Assembly: GCF_026262505.1 (NCBI RefSeq) | Contig: NC_067207.1 | Location: 6,580,252-6,644,251 of the forward strand | Direction: 5' to 3' | Source of the DNA: Trichomonas vaginalis G3 | Taxonomy: Eukaryota > Parabasalia > Trichomonadida > Trichomonadidae | DNA: 64,000 nt | Part shown: positions 1-8,735 of the stretch, one piece after another | Layout: each line of letters begins with the position of its first letter | Numbering within the stretch: the stretch's first letter is position 1 | Notes under the pieces: model-generated | What the model saw: the letters and a program-made list of their open reading frames with translations, nothing else | Databases searched by the model: none | Told to the model about the DNA's origin: nothing | Made by a program: the position numbers and the translations under genes

Positions 1-785
1 GATGCTTGGGACCCAGTTAAGTTCACATGCGAAAAATTTGAATGCAAGAGAATAGAAAGCAGACTTGCAGTCTATATGTTGGACCCAGATATTTCAAATG
101 CTTTAGCTGCCAAATATATTGCAGTTCCACTTATGTTCCCTATACACCAAATATCTGTCAAAGACTTTGCAGGTGAAGTTGGAAACCAAAGTGCTGACCC
201 AGGTGCAAGAACAGATATTGCTTTAACAACTGCAATGAAACATGCAGATACTATGTTTGTACTGTTCAGACGAACTATAAATGACTATTCTTGCTTCTAC
301 AACCCTGGTATTAAATACCATATAAACATAGATGGCAAATATATCCAAGAGAAGAATATTCTACAGTTGAGGATATGAGGTCATACAACTTGACATTAGA
401 TGCTATGAACTTTAACAACAACTTCACAACAACCATTAACCCTGAAATGCAAAGTTCTATTATGCCATATGTGAAAGTATGGACTCATACAGGAGGTCAA
501 AAAACTCAATATACAAATGGAGACCGTTCAAACTTTTGGCTTGGCATTCCATTTGCTGACTCAGAAGACTTTATGGGTGGTATTTCAACTGTTGGTACAG
601 TTCAAATACAATATACTGGTGACAGAGACGGTCCAGATGAATTGAAAGCAAAGAAGTTTACAAAACCAATAGCACTTTTCACGGAAGATGCTCTTTTGAA
701 GATTCGTTCGATGAAACCTGCTGGGGCTCCTCAGATTGGCATAACGACAGCTTCCATCGAGCAGATTTTGGCAGCAGGTCAGTAA
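1..785 (+). pseudogene. Maverick major capsid protein, C-terminal part, frameshifted
   Basis: The reading frame is already open at base 1, so the N-terminal part lies outside the window. It runs to a TGA at 376-378. The same protein evidently continues in another frame from about 360 to the TAA at 783-785, which implies one lost base near 345-360. Both halves read as beta-rich protein with aromatic and glycine-rich turns, consistent with the C-terminal jelly roll of a Polinton double-jelly-roll capsid protein. I infer capsid from that, from its size, and from the candidate minor capsid gene just downstream. The 3' end overlaps the opposite-strand gene 679-1098. Confidence 0.6.
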
Positions 786-1098
786 GTTGTTCTTGAACTG
801 ACTTCTCTCCGTCAAATATTGACAGTACGCCAGTTTTGACATAGTATTGTATTATAAACTTACCTTTAGAAATATCGGTCAGTTTTGTTGTTATATTTTT
901 GTCTGCTTCAAGAACTTTCACCATTTCAGTTATACCAACTTTCTTTGCTTTATGAAAATATTTTGGTTCAGCAAAGACTGCTATTCTATAACATTTACCA
1001 TTGTTTGTATAAAGAACTATTCTGTCAATGTATTTGTATTGTTTGTGTGTGTAAACTTTGTTCTGCTTCAATTCGAAGAGATACTCGAATACGTCCAT
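679..1098 (-). CDS. Maverick hypothetical protein, 139 aa
   Basis: A complete frame starting at an ATG, divergent from the gene at 1117 with only 18 bases between the two start codons. Its last 107 bases lie antisense to the end of the capsid gene. The product is basic and lysine-rich in its first 80 residues and ends in a Ser/Glu-rich tail. I recognise no domain. Support for its being real is the ATG next to a shared compact promoter, the same arrangement seen at 17170/17189. The overlapping frame that extends leftward from 1117 on the plus strand lacks an ATG and is taken as the shadow. Confidence 0.5.
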   Translation of the reverse strand: MDVFEYLFELKQNKVYTHKQYKYIDRIVLYTNNGKCYRIAVFAEPKYFHKAKKVGITEMVKVLEADKNITTKLTDISKGKFIIQYYVKTGVLSIFDGEKSVQEQLTDLLPKSARWKLSLCQSEEPQQVSSNESSKEHLP

Positions 1099-1116
1099 CT
1101 TTTTATTCTAAGTAAA
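1099..1116. promoter_or_regulatory. Compact bidirectional promoter between two start codons
   Basis: The whole space between the ATG at 1098 (minus) and the ATG at 1117 (plus) is 18 bases, containing TTTTATTCTAAGTAAA. Almost the same string fills the 18 bases at 17171-17188. Promoter function is inferred from position and recurrence. Confidence 0.5.
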
Positions 1117-1698
1117 ATGTCATTTCCGAAAAATAGAAGCGTAAGTGTTTCAAAAGGTTTAATGGCGGTGGCAGATGTGAAGTTAAATTCACCAACTCAA
1201 ACAAACAGTCAAAGTGTTGTTGTCAATGTCAAAGAAAGAGATGTTGAAGTGGGGAAACCATACGAAGACGAAGATGGTATAACAATAGTTCCTGTAAAAG
1301 AACAACCAACATACCCTGAAGTTAGCAGAGACTTAAGTTCTGTTGCAGATATTCGAAACGACTACCAACAACTTAAAGACAAACTTAAAACTCAGGAGAA
1401 GATTTGTCAAGCTTTGGGTATAATGTTAAACTTGGTCGAACACAACCCTGTAAAAGTGAACTCATATGTCATCGCACCTCATGAAATTTTGAAAGAACTA
1501 TTGAAACTTTTGACAGAGGCAGACGATATAAACATCAAAGAAATAGAACCCGACATTGCTTGCTGTGGTGTTTCATATAATGTCATTGACAAGATATACG
1601 TTATGAAAGGAGGTGAAACGTTGAACTTAAAATATAGTTTCCCAGACGTCATAAAAATATTTGACGACCACAACATTTCATTAAAATTTACTTGCTAA
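1117..1698 (+). CDS. Maverick hypothetical protein, 193 aa
   Basis: Starts at the ATG at 1117. The frame is open further upstream but without an ATG, and that part overlaps the divergent gene. The N-terminal 90 residues are low in hydrophobics and rich in Ser, Val and charged residues. Residues 85-110 are a probable helix (NDYQQLKDKLKTQEKI), followed by a mixed alpha/beta C-terminal part with a CC pair. It ends 4 bases before the next gene. No family recognised. Its place between the capsid gene and the candidate minor capsid gene suggests a virion protein or assembly factor, which is inference only. Confidence 0.65.
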   Translation: MSFPKNRSVSVSKGLMAVADVKLNSPTQTNSQSVVVNVKERDVEVGKPYEDEDGITIVPVKEQPTYPEVSRDLSSVADIRNDYQQLKDKLKTQEKICQALGIMLNLVEHNPVKVNSYVIAPHEILKELLKLLTEADDINIKEIEPDIACCGVSYNVIDKIYVMKGGETLNLKYSFPDVIKIFDDHNISLKFTC

Positions 1699-1702
1699 GT
1701 AA

Positions 1703-2518
1703 ATGGCAGAAGACATAGTGGTTTATACTATTACGACTAAAAACCCTGAGTCATATAATTCTATAACAACAAACTTACAAAGTCCTCAAGGACGATATTG
1801 TAAACTGACCTTAAACACGATGACGACTAAAGCCTGTTTTGCTCTTTTGACACCAGAAGACTTTGTTGTTGTGAATGGTAAAAAATACTTCTTTGAAGAT
1901 ACTTACTCAGATATACCACCAACAGGTTTTGTTGACTTATTTAATACTTTAAGGACGGATGTAACATGTGCTGCAACTAGAGCAGGTTTCATTATGTTTG
2001 GATGTCCGACTGAGTTTAGTATAAACGATATGAGCTATAATACAAAACTTATATCTGGTTTTTACTACCAACAGTTTCCTATAACAGGAAAAGGTGTCAT
2101 ACAAGGTTTGTCTGTTCCATTGACTTTAAGTACACCTATTTTATATATTGTTTCAAACTTAGGTTCAAAGTGCTATTCGAATGTCGACAGAAACTACTAT
2201 GACCAAAAGATACTCATGCGTATAAACAACACTTTCTCTGCTGGTTTGCCTATTGTTCATTCGAATGCAGAGTTTTCAGCTTTAGTAAACTCAAACACTT
2301 TAGCAAACATAAACTTAACCTTAGTTGACGCAAACTTTGTTCCTGTAAAACTTTTATGTCCTATGTATTTGTCAATGACGGCAGAAAGTTTCGAATTGGA
2401 AGATGCAACTGGTGAAAGTATTGTACTACAAGAACAACTTCAACAACAAATAGCTCAAGAACAACAAATGCAACAAATGCAACAAATGGAACAAATGCAA
2501 CAACAAAGTCAAGAATAA
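1703..2518 (+). CDS. Candidate Maverick minor capsid (penton-type) protein, 271 aa
   Basis: The ATG at 1703 follows the previous stop by 4 bases. Residues 1-225 are beta-rich with few charged residues, as expected for a jelly-roll shell protein. Residues 230-271 are a Gln/Met-rich tail made of repeated QQM/QM units, which probably forms a flexible or coiled extension. In Polintons and related viruses the minor capsid gene usually lies near the major capsid gene, as here. The assignment is inference from fold character and position; no diagnostic motif can be read. The stop TAA is followed by an A-rich tract. Confidence 0.45.
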   Translation: MAEDIVVYTITTKNPESYNSITTNLQSPQGRYCKLTLNTMTTKACFALLTPEDFVVVNGKKYFFEDTYSDIPPTGFVDLFNTLRTDVTCAATRAGFIMFGCPTEFSINDMSYNTKLISGFYYQQFPITGKGVIQGLSVPLTLSTPILYIVSNLGSKCYSNVDRNYYDQKILMRINNTFSAGLPIVHSNAEFSALVNSNTLANINLTLVDANFVPVKLLCPMYLSMTAESFELEDATGESIVLQEQLQQQIAQEQQMQQMQQMEQMQQQSQE

Positions 2519-2546
2519 AAAAAATATTTTTTTTATTTTTATAAAA

Positions 2547-3778
2547 ATGTACAGAATAGACGTTTCAGATTTTTATGACTTCCAAGCGTTCAGAAATATG
2601 TGTCCATTTAGAGACTATAACAAAGCAGTCGAGAATTTGAAACGTTTAGTCATTTATGTCGACTCTGCCCCAGAATGTTATGTCATGAAAGAATGGGATG
2701 TTGTCTTTAACAAACCAAGAGCAACAATAGTTTCAGAACAAGAATGTAGACAGAAACTTAAGAAAATAAAAGTCGTACAAGTTGGTATGAAGATGTTAGA
2801 TGCTTGGGATATCTTATTGTCAAAGTTAGAAGATTTTTCAGTTCGTGGTATAAAGTTCTATACACCATCTCCAAACTTCTATTCTATCTTCACTGGATAT
2901 AAATACGAACAAGTAGAATGGAAAGAAAATGTTATAGAAGCTTGGTTAGACCATGTCAAAGAAATTATATGCAATGGAAACGAAAGAGTCTATGAGTATA
3001 TCTTATGTTGGTTTGCAAACATCTTACAACATCCAAGTGCTAAAAATGAAACTGCTCTCATCATAATTGGAAAACAAGGAACAGGTAAGAACACTTTCTT
3101 TACAGATATTTTGCAAACTGTTAGAGGGCTATTCGAATCCGAATATGACAAACTTAGAAAACATCTGTGGCAAGTTTAACTCTCAATAGAGAATATGAAA
3201 CTTATAGTATGTAATGAACTTCAAAGTATAGATACAACAAAAGTTTTGAACTCAGATGCTTTGAAGAGTCTTATAACAGACAAAGTTGGAGTTGTTGAAA
3301 GAAAATATAAAGACCAAAGAGTTTGTGAAAATGTTGCAAACTTCATTATGGTTTCAAACAATGCTGTTCCGATGAAGTTAGAAAGTTCTGACAGAAGATA
3401 TGTAGTTGTCAGAACGTCAGATTCTCATATGCAAGATACAGAATATTTTGACGACTTAGCAGAAACTTTGACACTGACTTTTACAACCACTTGTTCTCAT
3501 ATTTTATGACATTAGATATTTCAAAGTTCAATCCAAGACAAATTCCACATACCGAAGAGAGACAAACATTGTTAGAAGCAAACAAGAGTGTATATGAACT
3601 GTTCATAGATGAAACTGACTTTGAGTGTTTAGATGAAAGGTCATTGTACGATTCGTATAAACAATATTGTCAAGAATATGGTTATATGACAGCGTCTAAA
3701 CGAACATTCTTGGCAAATGTCAAAAGTCTTTTAGATGTTCAGAATGGTGTATATACAAAGAAAATTTTTTCTGAGTAA
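2547..3778 (+). pseudogene. Maverick SF3 (D5-like) primase-helicase, frameshifted
   Basis: Begins at the ATG at 2547. Walker A GKQGTGKN is near residue 177, the Walker B-like MKLIVCNEL follows at 3195, and the SF3 motif C region reads NFIMVSNNAVP. This is the superfamily 3 helicase of D5/Polinton replication proteins. The frame is disrupted three times. Between about 3148 and 3188 the family-like residues (ENICGKFNS) lie in another frame, so two roughly compensating indels leave a TAA at 3177. A further indel near 3470 moves the C-terminal region (YNHLFSYF onward) to a third stretch ending at 3778. The copy should be inactive unless the indels are assembly errors. Confidence 0.8.
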
Positions 3779-3811
3779 ATTTTAAAAAAAAATATTTTTA
3801 TTTTATTTGAA

Positions 3812-4396
3812 ATGTACGCTGAGTTTGTTGGAGAAGACCGTTGGGAAACTTGTTTGTTAGATGAGAAATATGAAATTCACTGTTGTGAGTCATTTGAAGT
3901 CAGAAACAAAAAGACAAAAAGAGTTTTAAGCGAATGGGAGCGAAATGACGGATATGCTGATATGAAGATGGGTGGAAAACACTATCTTAAACATGTTGTC
4001 ATTGCAACTCATTTTATACTGAATCCTAACAATTTACCTTTTGTAGACCATATAAACCGTATAAGAAACGACAATAGACTTGAAAACTTACGTTGGGTCA
4101 CTGGTTCTGAAAACAATAAGAACAAAAGCAAATTTGGAGATATAGTATTCGAATTTGTCGACGAACTAGAAGATGAAGCAATTGAAATTACAGACTATGG
4201 CAAGCATACGTTTGAGTTTTACTACTACAGCGAAGAACAGGACTCTTTCTACTTTTATACCGGCGTAAACTATAGAAAATTACAAGTATGTTTTACTAAG
4301 GCAGACTATGCTTATGTATACGCTAGAGATACAGATGGAAAATACGTTAGACTATTTCTTAACAAATTCAAGAAGCTATATGGCATACCATTTTAA
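3812..4396 (+). CDS. NUMOD4/HNH-type homing endonuclease-like protein, 194 aa
   Basis: Residues 20-60 resemble a NUMOD4 region. The HNH core follows with KHVVIATHF, VDHINRIRNDN and LENLRWVTGSEN, giving the His, Asn and final Asn/His-type positions of HNH_3 nucleases. After residue 115 there is an unrelated acidic, aromatic-rich domain ending KKLYGIPF. Such enzymes are common in phages and large DNA viruses and usually cut one DNA site; the role here is unknown. The gene follows the helicase by 33 bases of A/T-rich DNA and has an intact frame. A second HNH-like protein is at 10406-11110. Confidence 0.75.
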   Translation: MYAEFVGEDRWETCLLDEKYEIHCCESFEVRNKKTKRVLSEWERNDGYADMKMGGKHYLKHVVIATHFILNPNNLPFVDHINRIRNDNRLENLRWVTGSENNKNKSKFGDIVFEFVDELEDEAIEITDYGKHTFEFYYYSEEQDSFYFYTGVNYRKLQVCFTKADYAYVYARDTDGKYVRLFLNKFKKLYGIPF

Positions 4397-4436
4397 AACG
4401 TTTTAAAAAAAAATATTTTTTTATCCGATAGAAAAG

Positions 4437-4856
4437 ATGACGAAATATATTTCAGTCAACAAGTACATGACAGAAGTCAAAGAAGAACTAGACCCATTCG
4501 CTTATTTGAATGTTTACTTCTACCATTTTGAAAAGTCTACATTTGACAAAGTTTGGAACATCGAACCAGTTAAGTTTGCTATTGTGACTAAAAATGGTGC
4601 GAAATTTGAAGACTTAGACATAGAAGGTTTGTTAGCAGTCAAAGAAAATTTTGACAGAAGGTTTTCAAACCTTAAAGAAGGCAAAGCATACAAACTTGTT
4701 ATACCTTATGAACCAAAGAAAGCAGACGACTATGAATATTATGAGTCTAAGATAGTTGAAGTTCAAGGTAAATTGGGTAAAAAGATTTTAGAGTCTAAAC
4801 CAGTGTTTGCTCCTAAAGAGGAAGAGAACATTGACATTGACCCAGAAATGTTCTAA
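4437..4856 (+). CDS. Maverick hypothetical protein, 139 aa, acidic C-terminus
   Basis: Intact frame from the ATG at 4437, preceded by an A/T-rich leader like its neighbours. The body is mixed alpha/beta with many Lys and aromatic residues (FYHFEKSTFDKVW). The last 12 residues are acidic and end with Phe (EEENIDIDPEMF). That layout resembles single-stranded DNA-binding proteins with an acidic tail, and it lies between helicase/HNH and ATPase genes, but this is only a suggestion. No family recognised with certainty. Confidence 0.6.
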   Translation: MTKYISVNKYMTEVKEELDPFAYLNVYFYHFEKSTFDKVWNIEPVKFAIVTKNGAKFEDLDIEGLLAVKENFDRRFSNLKEGKAYKLVIPYEPKKADDYEYYESKIVEVQGKLGKKILESKPVFAPKEEENIDIDPEMF

Positions 4857-4872
4857 AAATAAAATTTTATTT

Positions 4873-5331
4873 TTACATGTCAAATTTCTTTTTCTCTGGC
4901 TCTGGCTCTGGCTCTTTCTTCTCTTCTTCTACTTTCTTTTCTTTCTTTTCTCTCTTCTTCTTCTTCTTCTCTGGTGGAGTTATGTCAAATTTGGCGCAAC
5001 CATATTTATGTAAAAGGTCTTTGTCCTTTAATAGCTCTTCTATTCTGTTTTCTATTTCATCTTCAAGAACAGCGCATGTGTCTTCTTTGCATTCTAAGAA
5101 CTTTTGTTGGACTTCATCTTTCCAATCGGCGTCATCTCTGTCAACAAGTCTGTCATTGACAAACTTAAAGACTTCTCTGCTTAATGTTTTATGGTTCTTG
5201 TCATATTCCCAGAAACAGAACTTTAGAACAAATTCACCTTTCTTGTTGACACTATGTAAGATTTTATGGTCGACAGATGTTTTGCTGTCGAAAAGTTTGT
5301 CTCGAATATAGATAGCGAAATCGCTAGACAT
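4873..5331 (-). CDS. Maverick hypothetical protein with Lys/Glu tail, 152 aa
   Basis: Starts at the ATG at 5331, divergent from the ATPase gene across 36 bases. Residues 1-110 look globular and charged, with an acidic helix near 85-105. Residues 118-152 are almost only Lys, Glu and Pro (poly-Lys run, then EPEPEPEKKK). The plus-strand Ser/Phe-rich frame over the same bases is its antisense shadow. A basic tail of this kind suits nucleic-acid or genome-condensing binding, but no family is recognised. It converges on the 4437-4856 gene with 16 bases between. Confidence 0.6.
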   Translation of the reverse strand: MSSDFAIYIRDKLFDSKTSVDHKILHSVNKKGEFVLKFCFWEYDKNHKTLSREVFKFVNDRLVDRDDADWKDEVQQKFLECKEDTCAVLEDEIENRIEELLKDKDLLHKYGCAKFDITPPEKKKKKREKKEKKVEEEKKEPEPEPEKKKFDM

Positions 5332-5367
5332 TTTCTAAAAGATAAAATTTTTAATTTTTCTAAAAAT
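5332..5367. promoter_or_regulatory. Divergent A/T-rich promoter region
   Basis: Thirty-six bases separate the start codons at 5331 (minus) and 5368 (plus). The stretch contains TTCTAAAAGATAAAAT next to the minus gene and TTTTTCTAAAAAT next to the plus gene, each similar to the leaders of other genes in this element. Promoter role is inferred. Confidence 0.4.
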
Positions 5368-6243
5368 ATGTTAGAAAAAAAGTTTGCTGACATTGACAAG
5401 AAATTTGAGAATGTTTTAAACAAGAACAAGAGGAAGTTAGAAAATGCTCAGATAAAGCCTATACATGACAAGTTCTTATTTGCTCAGAATGGTATAACAG
5501 GTCTAATTGCACCACCTGGGTCGGGTAAGACTTTCACTTATCTTAAAATGGCTGCACAACAACAAGAACTAGATGAGAAGAACCCATTCTATGAGTTAGT
5601 TGTCATTTGTAGTACTTCTGGTCAATTTGACCAAACCGTCAATTCGTTCAAAGATATTATAAAGAAGTCTAAGTTAGTATGTATAAAAGACTCTGAGTTG
5701 TTAGATTGGATAAAGAAGTACCAAAGAAGAGTTTTGAAGTACAATGCTATAAATGAGTATGTCAATTCGAAGTTTAAAGACCCAAATGAGGAAATGCAGA
5801 GAATATTAGAGAAGAAACACTTCAGAAACAAACAGAAAGAGATAGAATACATTTCGAAGAAATTGCAATCTTACGATTGGAAGACTTACCCTCATAGATG
5901 TCTTCTTATCTTAGATGACTTTGCTTCTCATCCTTTGTTAAAGAACAGAGAACAAGACATGTGTCGAATTCTCAAGAAGCTCAGACACTTTAACATTTCA
6001 GTTGTCATTTGTGTACAGACAGCCAAGAGTTTAAGTAAGGATGTAAAGAGAATACTTACTGATATCATACTTTTCCCTGGATTGTCCGAAGACGATTTCA
6101 TGGAACTTATGAAAGAGTCCATGGCAGGTAAGTTTGACAGACATGAACTATGGGAGAAGTACAAAGTCATACAAGACCCTCATACTTCTTTCAGAATTCA
6201 TATCTACGCAAACAAAGTTCAAATTGTAAAAAGTCAAGCTTGA
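5368..6243 (+). CDS. Maverick genome-packaging ATPase (FtsK/HerA-like), 291 aa
   Basis: Start chosen at the ATG at 5368; the frame is open upstream but runs through the divergent gene. Walker A PPGSGKT lies at residues 49-55 and Walker B LLILDD at 179-184, followed by a loop with HFNISVVICVQTAK (sensor-like region) near 210. Length and motifs fit the A32/FtsK-HerA ATPases that pump DNA into capsids and are a core Polinton gene. The frame is intact, unlike the capsid and integrase genes. It converges on the 6491-7432 gene, with the duplicated repeat module 6291-6484 filling the gap. Confidence 0.85.
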   Translation: MLEKKFADIDKKFENVLNKNKRKLENAQIKPIHDKFLFAQNGITGLIAPPGSGKTFTYLKMAAQQQELDEKNPFYELVVICSTSGQFDQTVNSFKDIIKKSKLVCIKDSELLDWIKKYQRRVLKYNAINEYVNSKFKDPNEEMQRILEKKHFRNKQKEIEYISKKLQSYDWKTYPHRCLLILDDFASHPLLKNREQDMCRILKKLRHFNISVVICVQTAKSLSKDVKRILTDIILFPGLSEDDFMELMKESMAGKFDRHELWEKYKVIQDPHTSFRIHIYANKVQIVKSQA

Positions 6244-6290
6244 AAAATAAAGAGTTTTGGCGACCAGGGTTTTTTCACTACTCGCTGTTC

Positions 6291-6484
6291 TTCATGAAAT
6301 TTCATACGGAATTCAATAAAAATAATGTTTATGTTAGAATGTTAGATCTAACATGTTTTCTAACATGTTTTCTAACATGGTCTAAAACATACAAAATTCA
6401 TGAAATTTCATACGGAATTCAATAAAAATAATGTTTATGTTAGAATGTTAGATCTAACATGTTTTCTAACATGTTTTCTAACAT
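6291..6484. repeat. 88-bp direct repeat carrying a stem-loop module, two copies
   Basis: Two copies of the same 88 bases lie at 6291-6378 and 6397-6484 with 18 bases between. Each contains AATAATGTTTATGTTAGA, the palindrome ATGTTAGATCTAACAT and two further TCTAACAT half-sites. The module occurs in the opposite orientation at 7504-7588 and, with changed but still pairing stems, at 19695-19768. It fills the gap between two convergent genes, so it is not needed as a promoter here. Confidence 0.85.
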
Positions 6485-6490
6485 AACTAT

Positions 6491-7432
6491 TTACAAGCGT
6501 TTTACATGGTATATGTTGCGATGGTTCATGACTCTAAACAATTTCGTAGCTTCTATTTCTTCTGTCAGTACATCGAATGTTTTAACGATACCGAAAGTTT
6601 CTTTATACTTCTTCTTGACGTCAGATAGAAGGAAATCGTCAGCAGTTGGATAGTTTTTGTTCAGAAATGCTAACATGTTCATTTTATCTTCTGCTGGCTT
6701 TTCTGCTTCTTTCTTTAAGTCTGCATAGTCGTTTCTCATTCTTTCTATCTCTTTGACTGAGTAGTTATATTTCCTCATTGCTGCTTTACATTTAGAACAT
6801 TGCGGGTTCATTTTTGCGTTATATTCTGAAACCTTACCTGCTAAAACAACTAAGGCGTCAATTGCTCTCTTCATCTCGAACATAGCGGGTCTTATTTGTT
6901 CGTTCCATACCTTACCTCTTCTATCTTTATCTCTTATTTCCCAAACACATTTTGCAACTAATGAAACAAAGTTGTCGTAGGTCTTAAATTCTTCGGATTT
7001 GTAAAGGTCAGAGATGTTCTTATATACCATGTCGCAATCTTTGTCCATAACCTTATGGTTGCAATGAAATCCTAGAAACTCATAGTTTACCTTTCGTATG
7101 AACTTCTTTATTTCTACTGAGTCAGTAACTTTAACTTCAATTTCGTCGAATTCAGGAATAGTGAGTTTTTGTTGTTGGATTTCAGGCAATTTGGGTAAAT
7201 GGTCAATAATGTCCTGCATTTCATAAAGATACTGTTCATTTGTTTCATCTTTCGCACTACAGTCTAAATTACTTGTTAAAAGTTCTTGCTTTATCTTCTG
7301 GATTTTTGTTTCGAAAGTATATGAAGAAGGAATGAAGTTTTTCATCTCTACCAACATAGATGTTGGATTCATAACTAACGAGTTTGGTGCTGTAGTTGTT
7401 TGAACTGTTGTTGTGCCGATTGTTGAAATCAT
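6491..7432 (-). CDS. Maverick hypothetical protein, 313 aa
   Basis: Intact frame from the ATG at 7432. The first 20 residues are Thr-rich. The rest is largely helical and charged, with a CSKC pair around residue 215 and possible coiled coil nearby (KEIERMRNDYADLKKEAEK). Further Cys/His residues (FHCNHKVMDKDC) near 125 could bind a metal. No family recognised. The gene is bracketed by inverted copies of the stem-loop module (6291-6484 and 7504-7588), so it could have moved as a cassette; that is inference. Confidence 0.7.
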   Translation of the reverse strand: MISTIGTTTVQTTTAPNSLVMNPTSMLVEMKNFIPSSYTFETKIQKIKQELLTSNLDCSAKDETNEQYLYEMQDIIDHLPKLPEIQQQKLTIPEFDEIEVKVTDSVEIKKFIRKVNYEFLGFHCNHKVMDKDCDMVYKNISDLYKSEEFKTYDNFVSLVAKCVWEIRDKDRRGKVWNEQIRPAMFEMKRAIDALVVLAGKVSEYNAKMNPQCSKCKAAMRKYNYSVKEIERMRNDYADLKKEAEKPAEDKMNMLAFLNKNYPTADDFLLSDVKKKYKETFGIVKTFDVLTEEIEATKLFRVMNHRNIYHVKRL

Positions 7433-7503
7433 ATTTTTTATACAAAATAAAAAAATATTTTTTTAAAAAAACCAACTTTATTTTTTATTTCGGGAAAACT
7501 CAT

Positions 7504-7588
7504 GAAAATTCAAGAGTTTTAGACCATGTTAGAAAACGTGTTAGAAAACATGTTAGATCTAACATTCTAACATAAACATTATTTTTGC
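7504..7588. repeat. Stem-loop repeat module, inverted relative to 6291-6484
   Basis: Contains GAAAATTCAAGAG, three GTTAGA half-sites, the palindrome ATGTTAGATCTAACAT, and TAAACATTATTTTTG. About 70 bases are the reverse complement of the 6291-6484 repeats, with one visible difference (CGTG for CATG). It lies between divergent genes 6491-7432 and 7609-7803. Confidence 0.85.
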
Positions 7589-7608
7589 TGAAAAAGTGTT
7601 ATTTTTTC

Positions 7609-7803
7609 ATGTCCGAAGACTCGAAGGTGCAACACTTCCAAAATACCGACGAACTCAGAAGAGCAGCATGGCAGTATCTTCTTGACAACTTCTTTGAGTT
7701 CTCCAGGCACACCTTGGAAAATGCTGAAGAACTCCGACACAGAGAATTTGGAGAAATTGCACTCCAATACTACCTTGACAAACAAAGGGTAAACAAAGGG
7801 TAA
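7609..7803 (+). CDS. Small Maverick protein, 64 aa
   Basis: Starts at the ATG at 7609, 9 bases after AAAAAGTGTT, a motif also found before several other genes of this block. The product is charged and helical with many Glu, Arg and aromatic residues (AAWQYLLDNFFEFS). No family recognised. It is the first gene of a block (7609-11561) whose codons look richer in C and G than the rest of the element. The stop is TAA followed by AA, which suits the short UAAA-type poly(A) signal described for trichomonads. Confidence 0.55.
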   Translation: MSEDSKVQHFQNTDELRRAAWQYLLDNFFEFSRHTLENAEELRHREFGEIALQYYLDKQRVNKG

Positions 7804-7843
7804 AATAAGACTAAAAACTTAACGTTTAAAAAGTGACATTTTT

Positions 7844-8044
7844 ATGAGCTCCGAGTCACCGAGAAAACTTGGTCAGATGTTAGCAGCTTACTTCCCTGAG
7901 GAGGATGGAAGCGTTACATACGTAAGGTTCAAAAACAACGAACCTGGAATTGCGTACCAAATTCGCAATTACATGACCATGGAAGAGTACGAAAGGTTTC
8001 TACAAGAGAAACCAGCTCTAAACAACTCAGAAAAGAAAGAATAA
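7844..8044 (+). CDS. Small Maverick protein, 66 aa
   Basis: The ATG at 7844 follows AAAAAGTGACATTTTT by a base or two, the clearest example of the host-like motif in the block. The product MSSESPRKLGQMLA... has a beta-like central part (GSVTYVRFKNNEPGIAYQIR) and a charged tail. Its pattern of 'VTYVRFKNN' resembles the 35-residue protein at 11454-11561 ('TRPVRFKFE'), so the two may be related small adaptors; this is tentative. No function can be assigned. Confidence 0.5.
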   Translation: MSSESPRKLGQMLAAYFPEEDGSVTYVRFKNNEPGIAYQIRNYMTMEEYERFLQEKPALNNSEKKE

Positions 8045-8072
8045 AAAGTTTAACTCGTAATTGTTTATTTTT

Positions 8073-8699
8073 TTACTTGTATGGGCAAGCTGCAAGAATG
8101 AAGTCGACTATCTCGGTCTTTGTCTTGACCAGTTGGACTGCTCTTGCGAGTACGTCTGTTTTACGGTCTCCAGCTGGTGTCTGACCTTCGTAATTGCGCA
8201 TGTTCTTGAGAGCTCCAGTTGTAAATGGTTGTAGGATGAAGAGTCTCTCAGACTGCTTGAGGTAGTCTTCACGGTCACGAACCGAATCTGTGGTACGAGT
8301 CGAATCGGTCGATTTGAGGGAAGAGAGTGAGAGCCTGTCTTCTTCCATAGGGGCTGTGGCATACTCTTTGCGTAAACGGTTCAGACCTTCTTCGAACTCT
8401 TGGTCTCTCTTGGACTGAGATTGGAATTTGAATTGGGGTGGAGGGTTTGACATGAACATCCAAGGGTTAGGGAAGTAAGGCATGGGTTGAGGAGGGTAGT
8501 TTGGAAAGCCTTGTGGTGGGTAGTTTGGAAAGCCTTGTGGTGGGTAGTAACCTTGAGGTGGAAATTGGTAGTAATTCGGAGGTCCTTGTTGGAACTGAGG
8601 TTGCTGTGGGGAGCCTTGTGGAGGTGGAACCTGTTGTGGTGCTGGAGCATGCTGTTCTTCTGGCTGTGGAACGGGTTCAGTAGGTGGGACGTCGGACAT
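8073..8699 (-). CDS. Pro/Gln/Tyr-rich Maverick protein, 208 aa
   Basis: Start set at the ATG at 8699. The frame stays open upstream through the 21-bp repeats only because 21 is a multiple of three, so that extension is treated as spurious. Residues 1-100 are Pro/Gln-rich with repeated PPQGFPNY units (two direct copies, 24-base DNA repeat). Residues 105-208 are charged and probably helical. Such tails suit low-affinity assembly or membrane-budding contacts, but no family is recognised. It is transcribed away from the repeat array at 8736-9086. Confidence 0.6.
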   Translation of the reverse strand: MSDVPPTEPVPQPEEQHAPAPQQVPPPQGSPQQPQFQQGPPNYYQFPPQGYYPPQGFPNYPPQGFPNYPPQPMPYFPNPWMFMSNPPPQFKFQSQSKRDQEFEEGLNRLRKEYATAPMEEDRLSLSSLKSTDSTRTTDSVRDREDYLKQSERLFILQPFTTGALKNMRNYEGQTPAGDRKTDVLARAVQLVKTKTEIVDFILAACPYK

Positions 8700-8735
8700 T
8701 CGTTTGTGTCTTAACCGTCTTTGTTCTGAAACAAT

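Noticed and set aside
4877-5311. Ser/Phe-rich plus-strand frame
   Set aside because: It is the antisense of the Lys/Glu-rich tail gene 4873-5331; low-complexity shadow.
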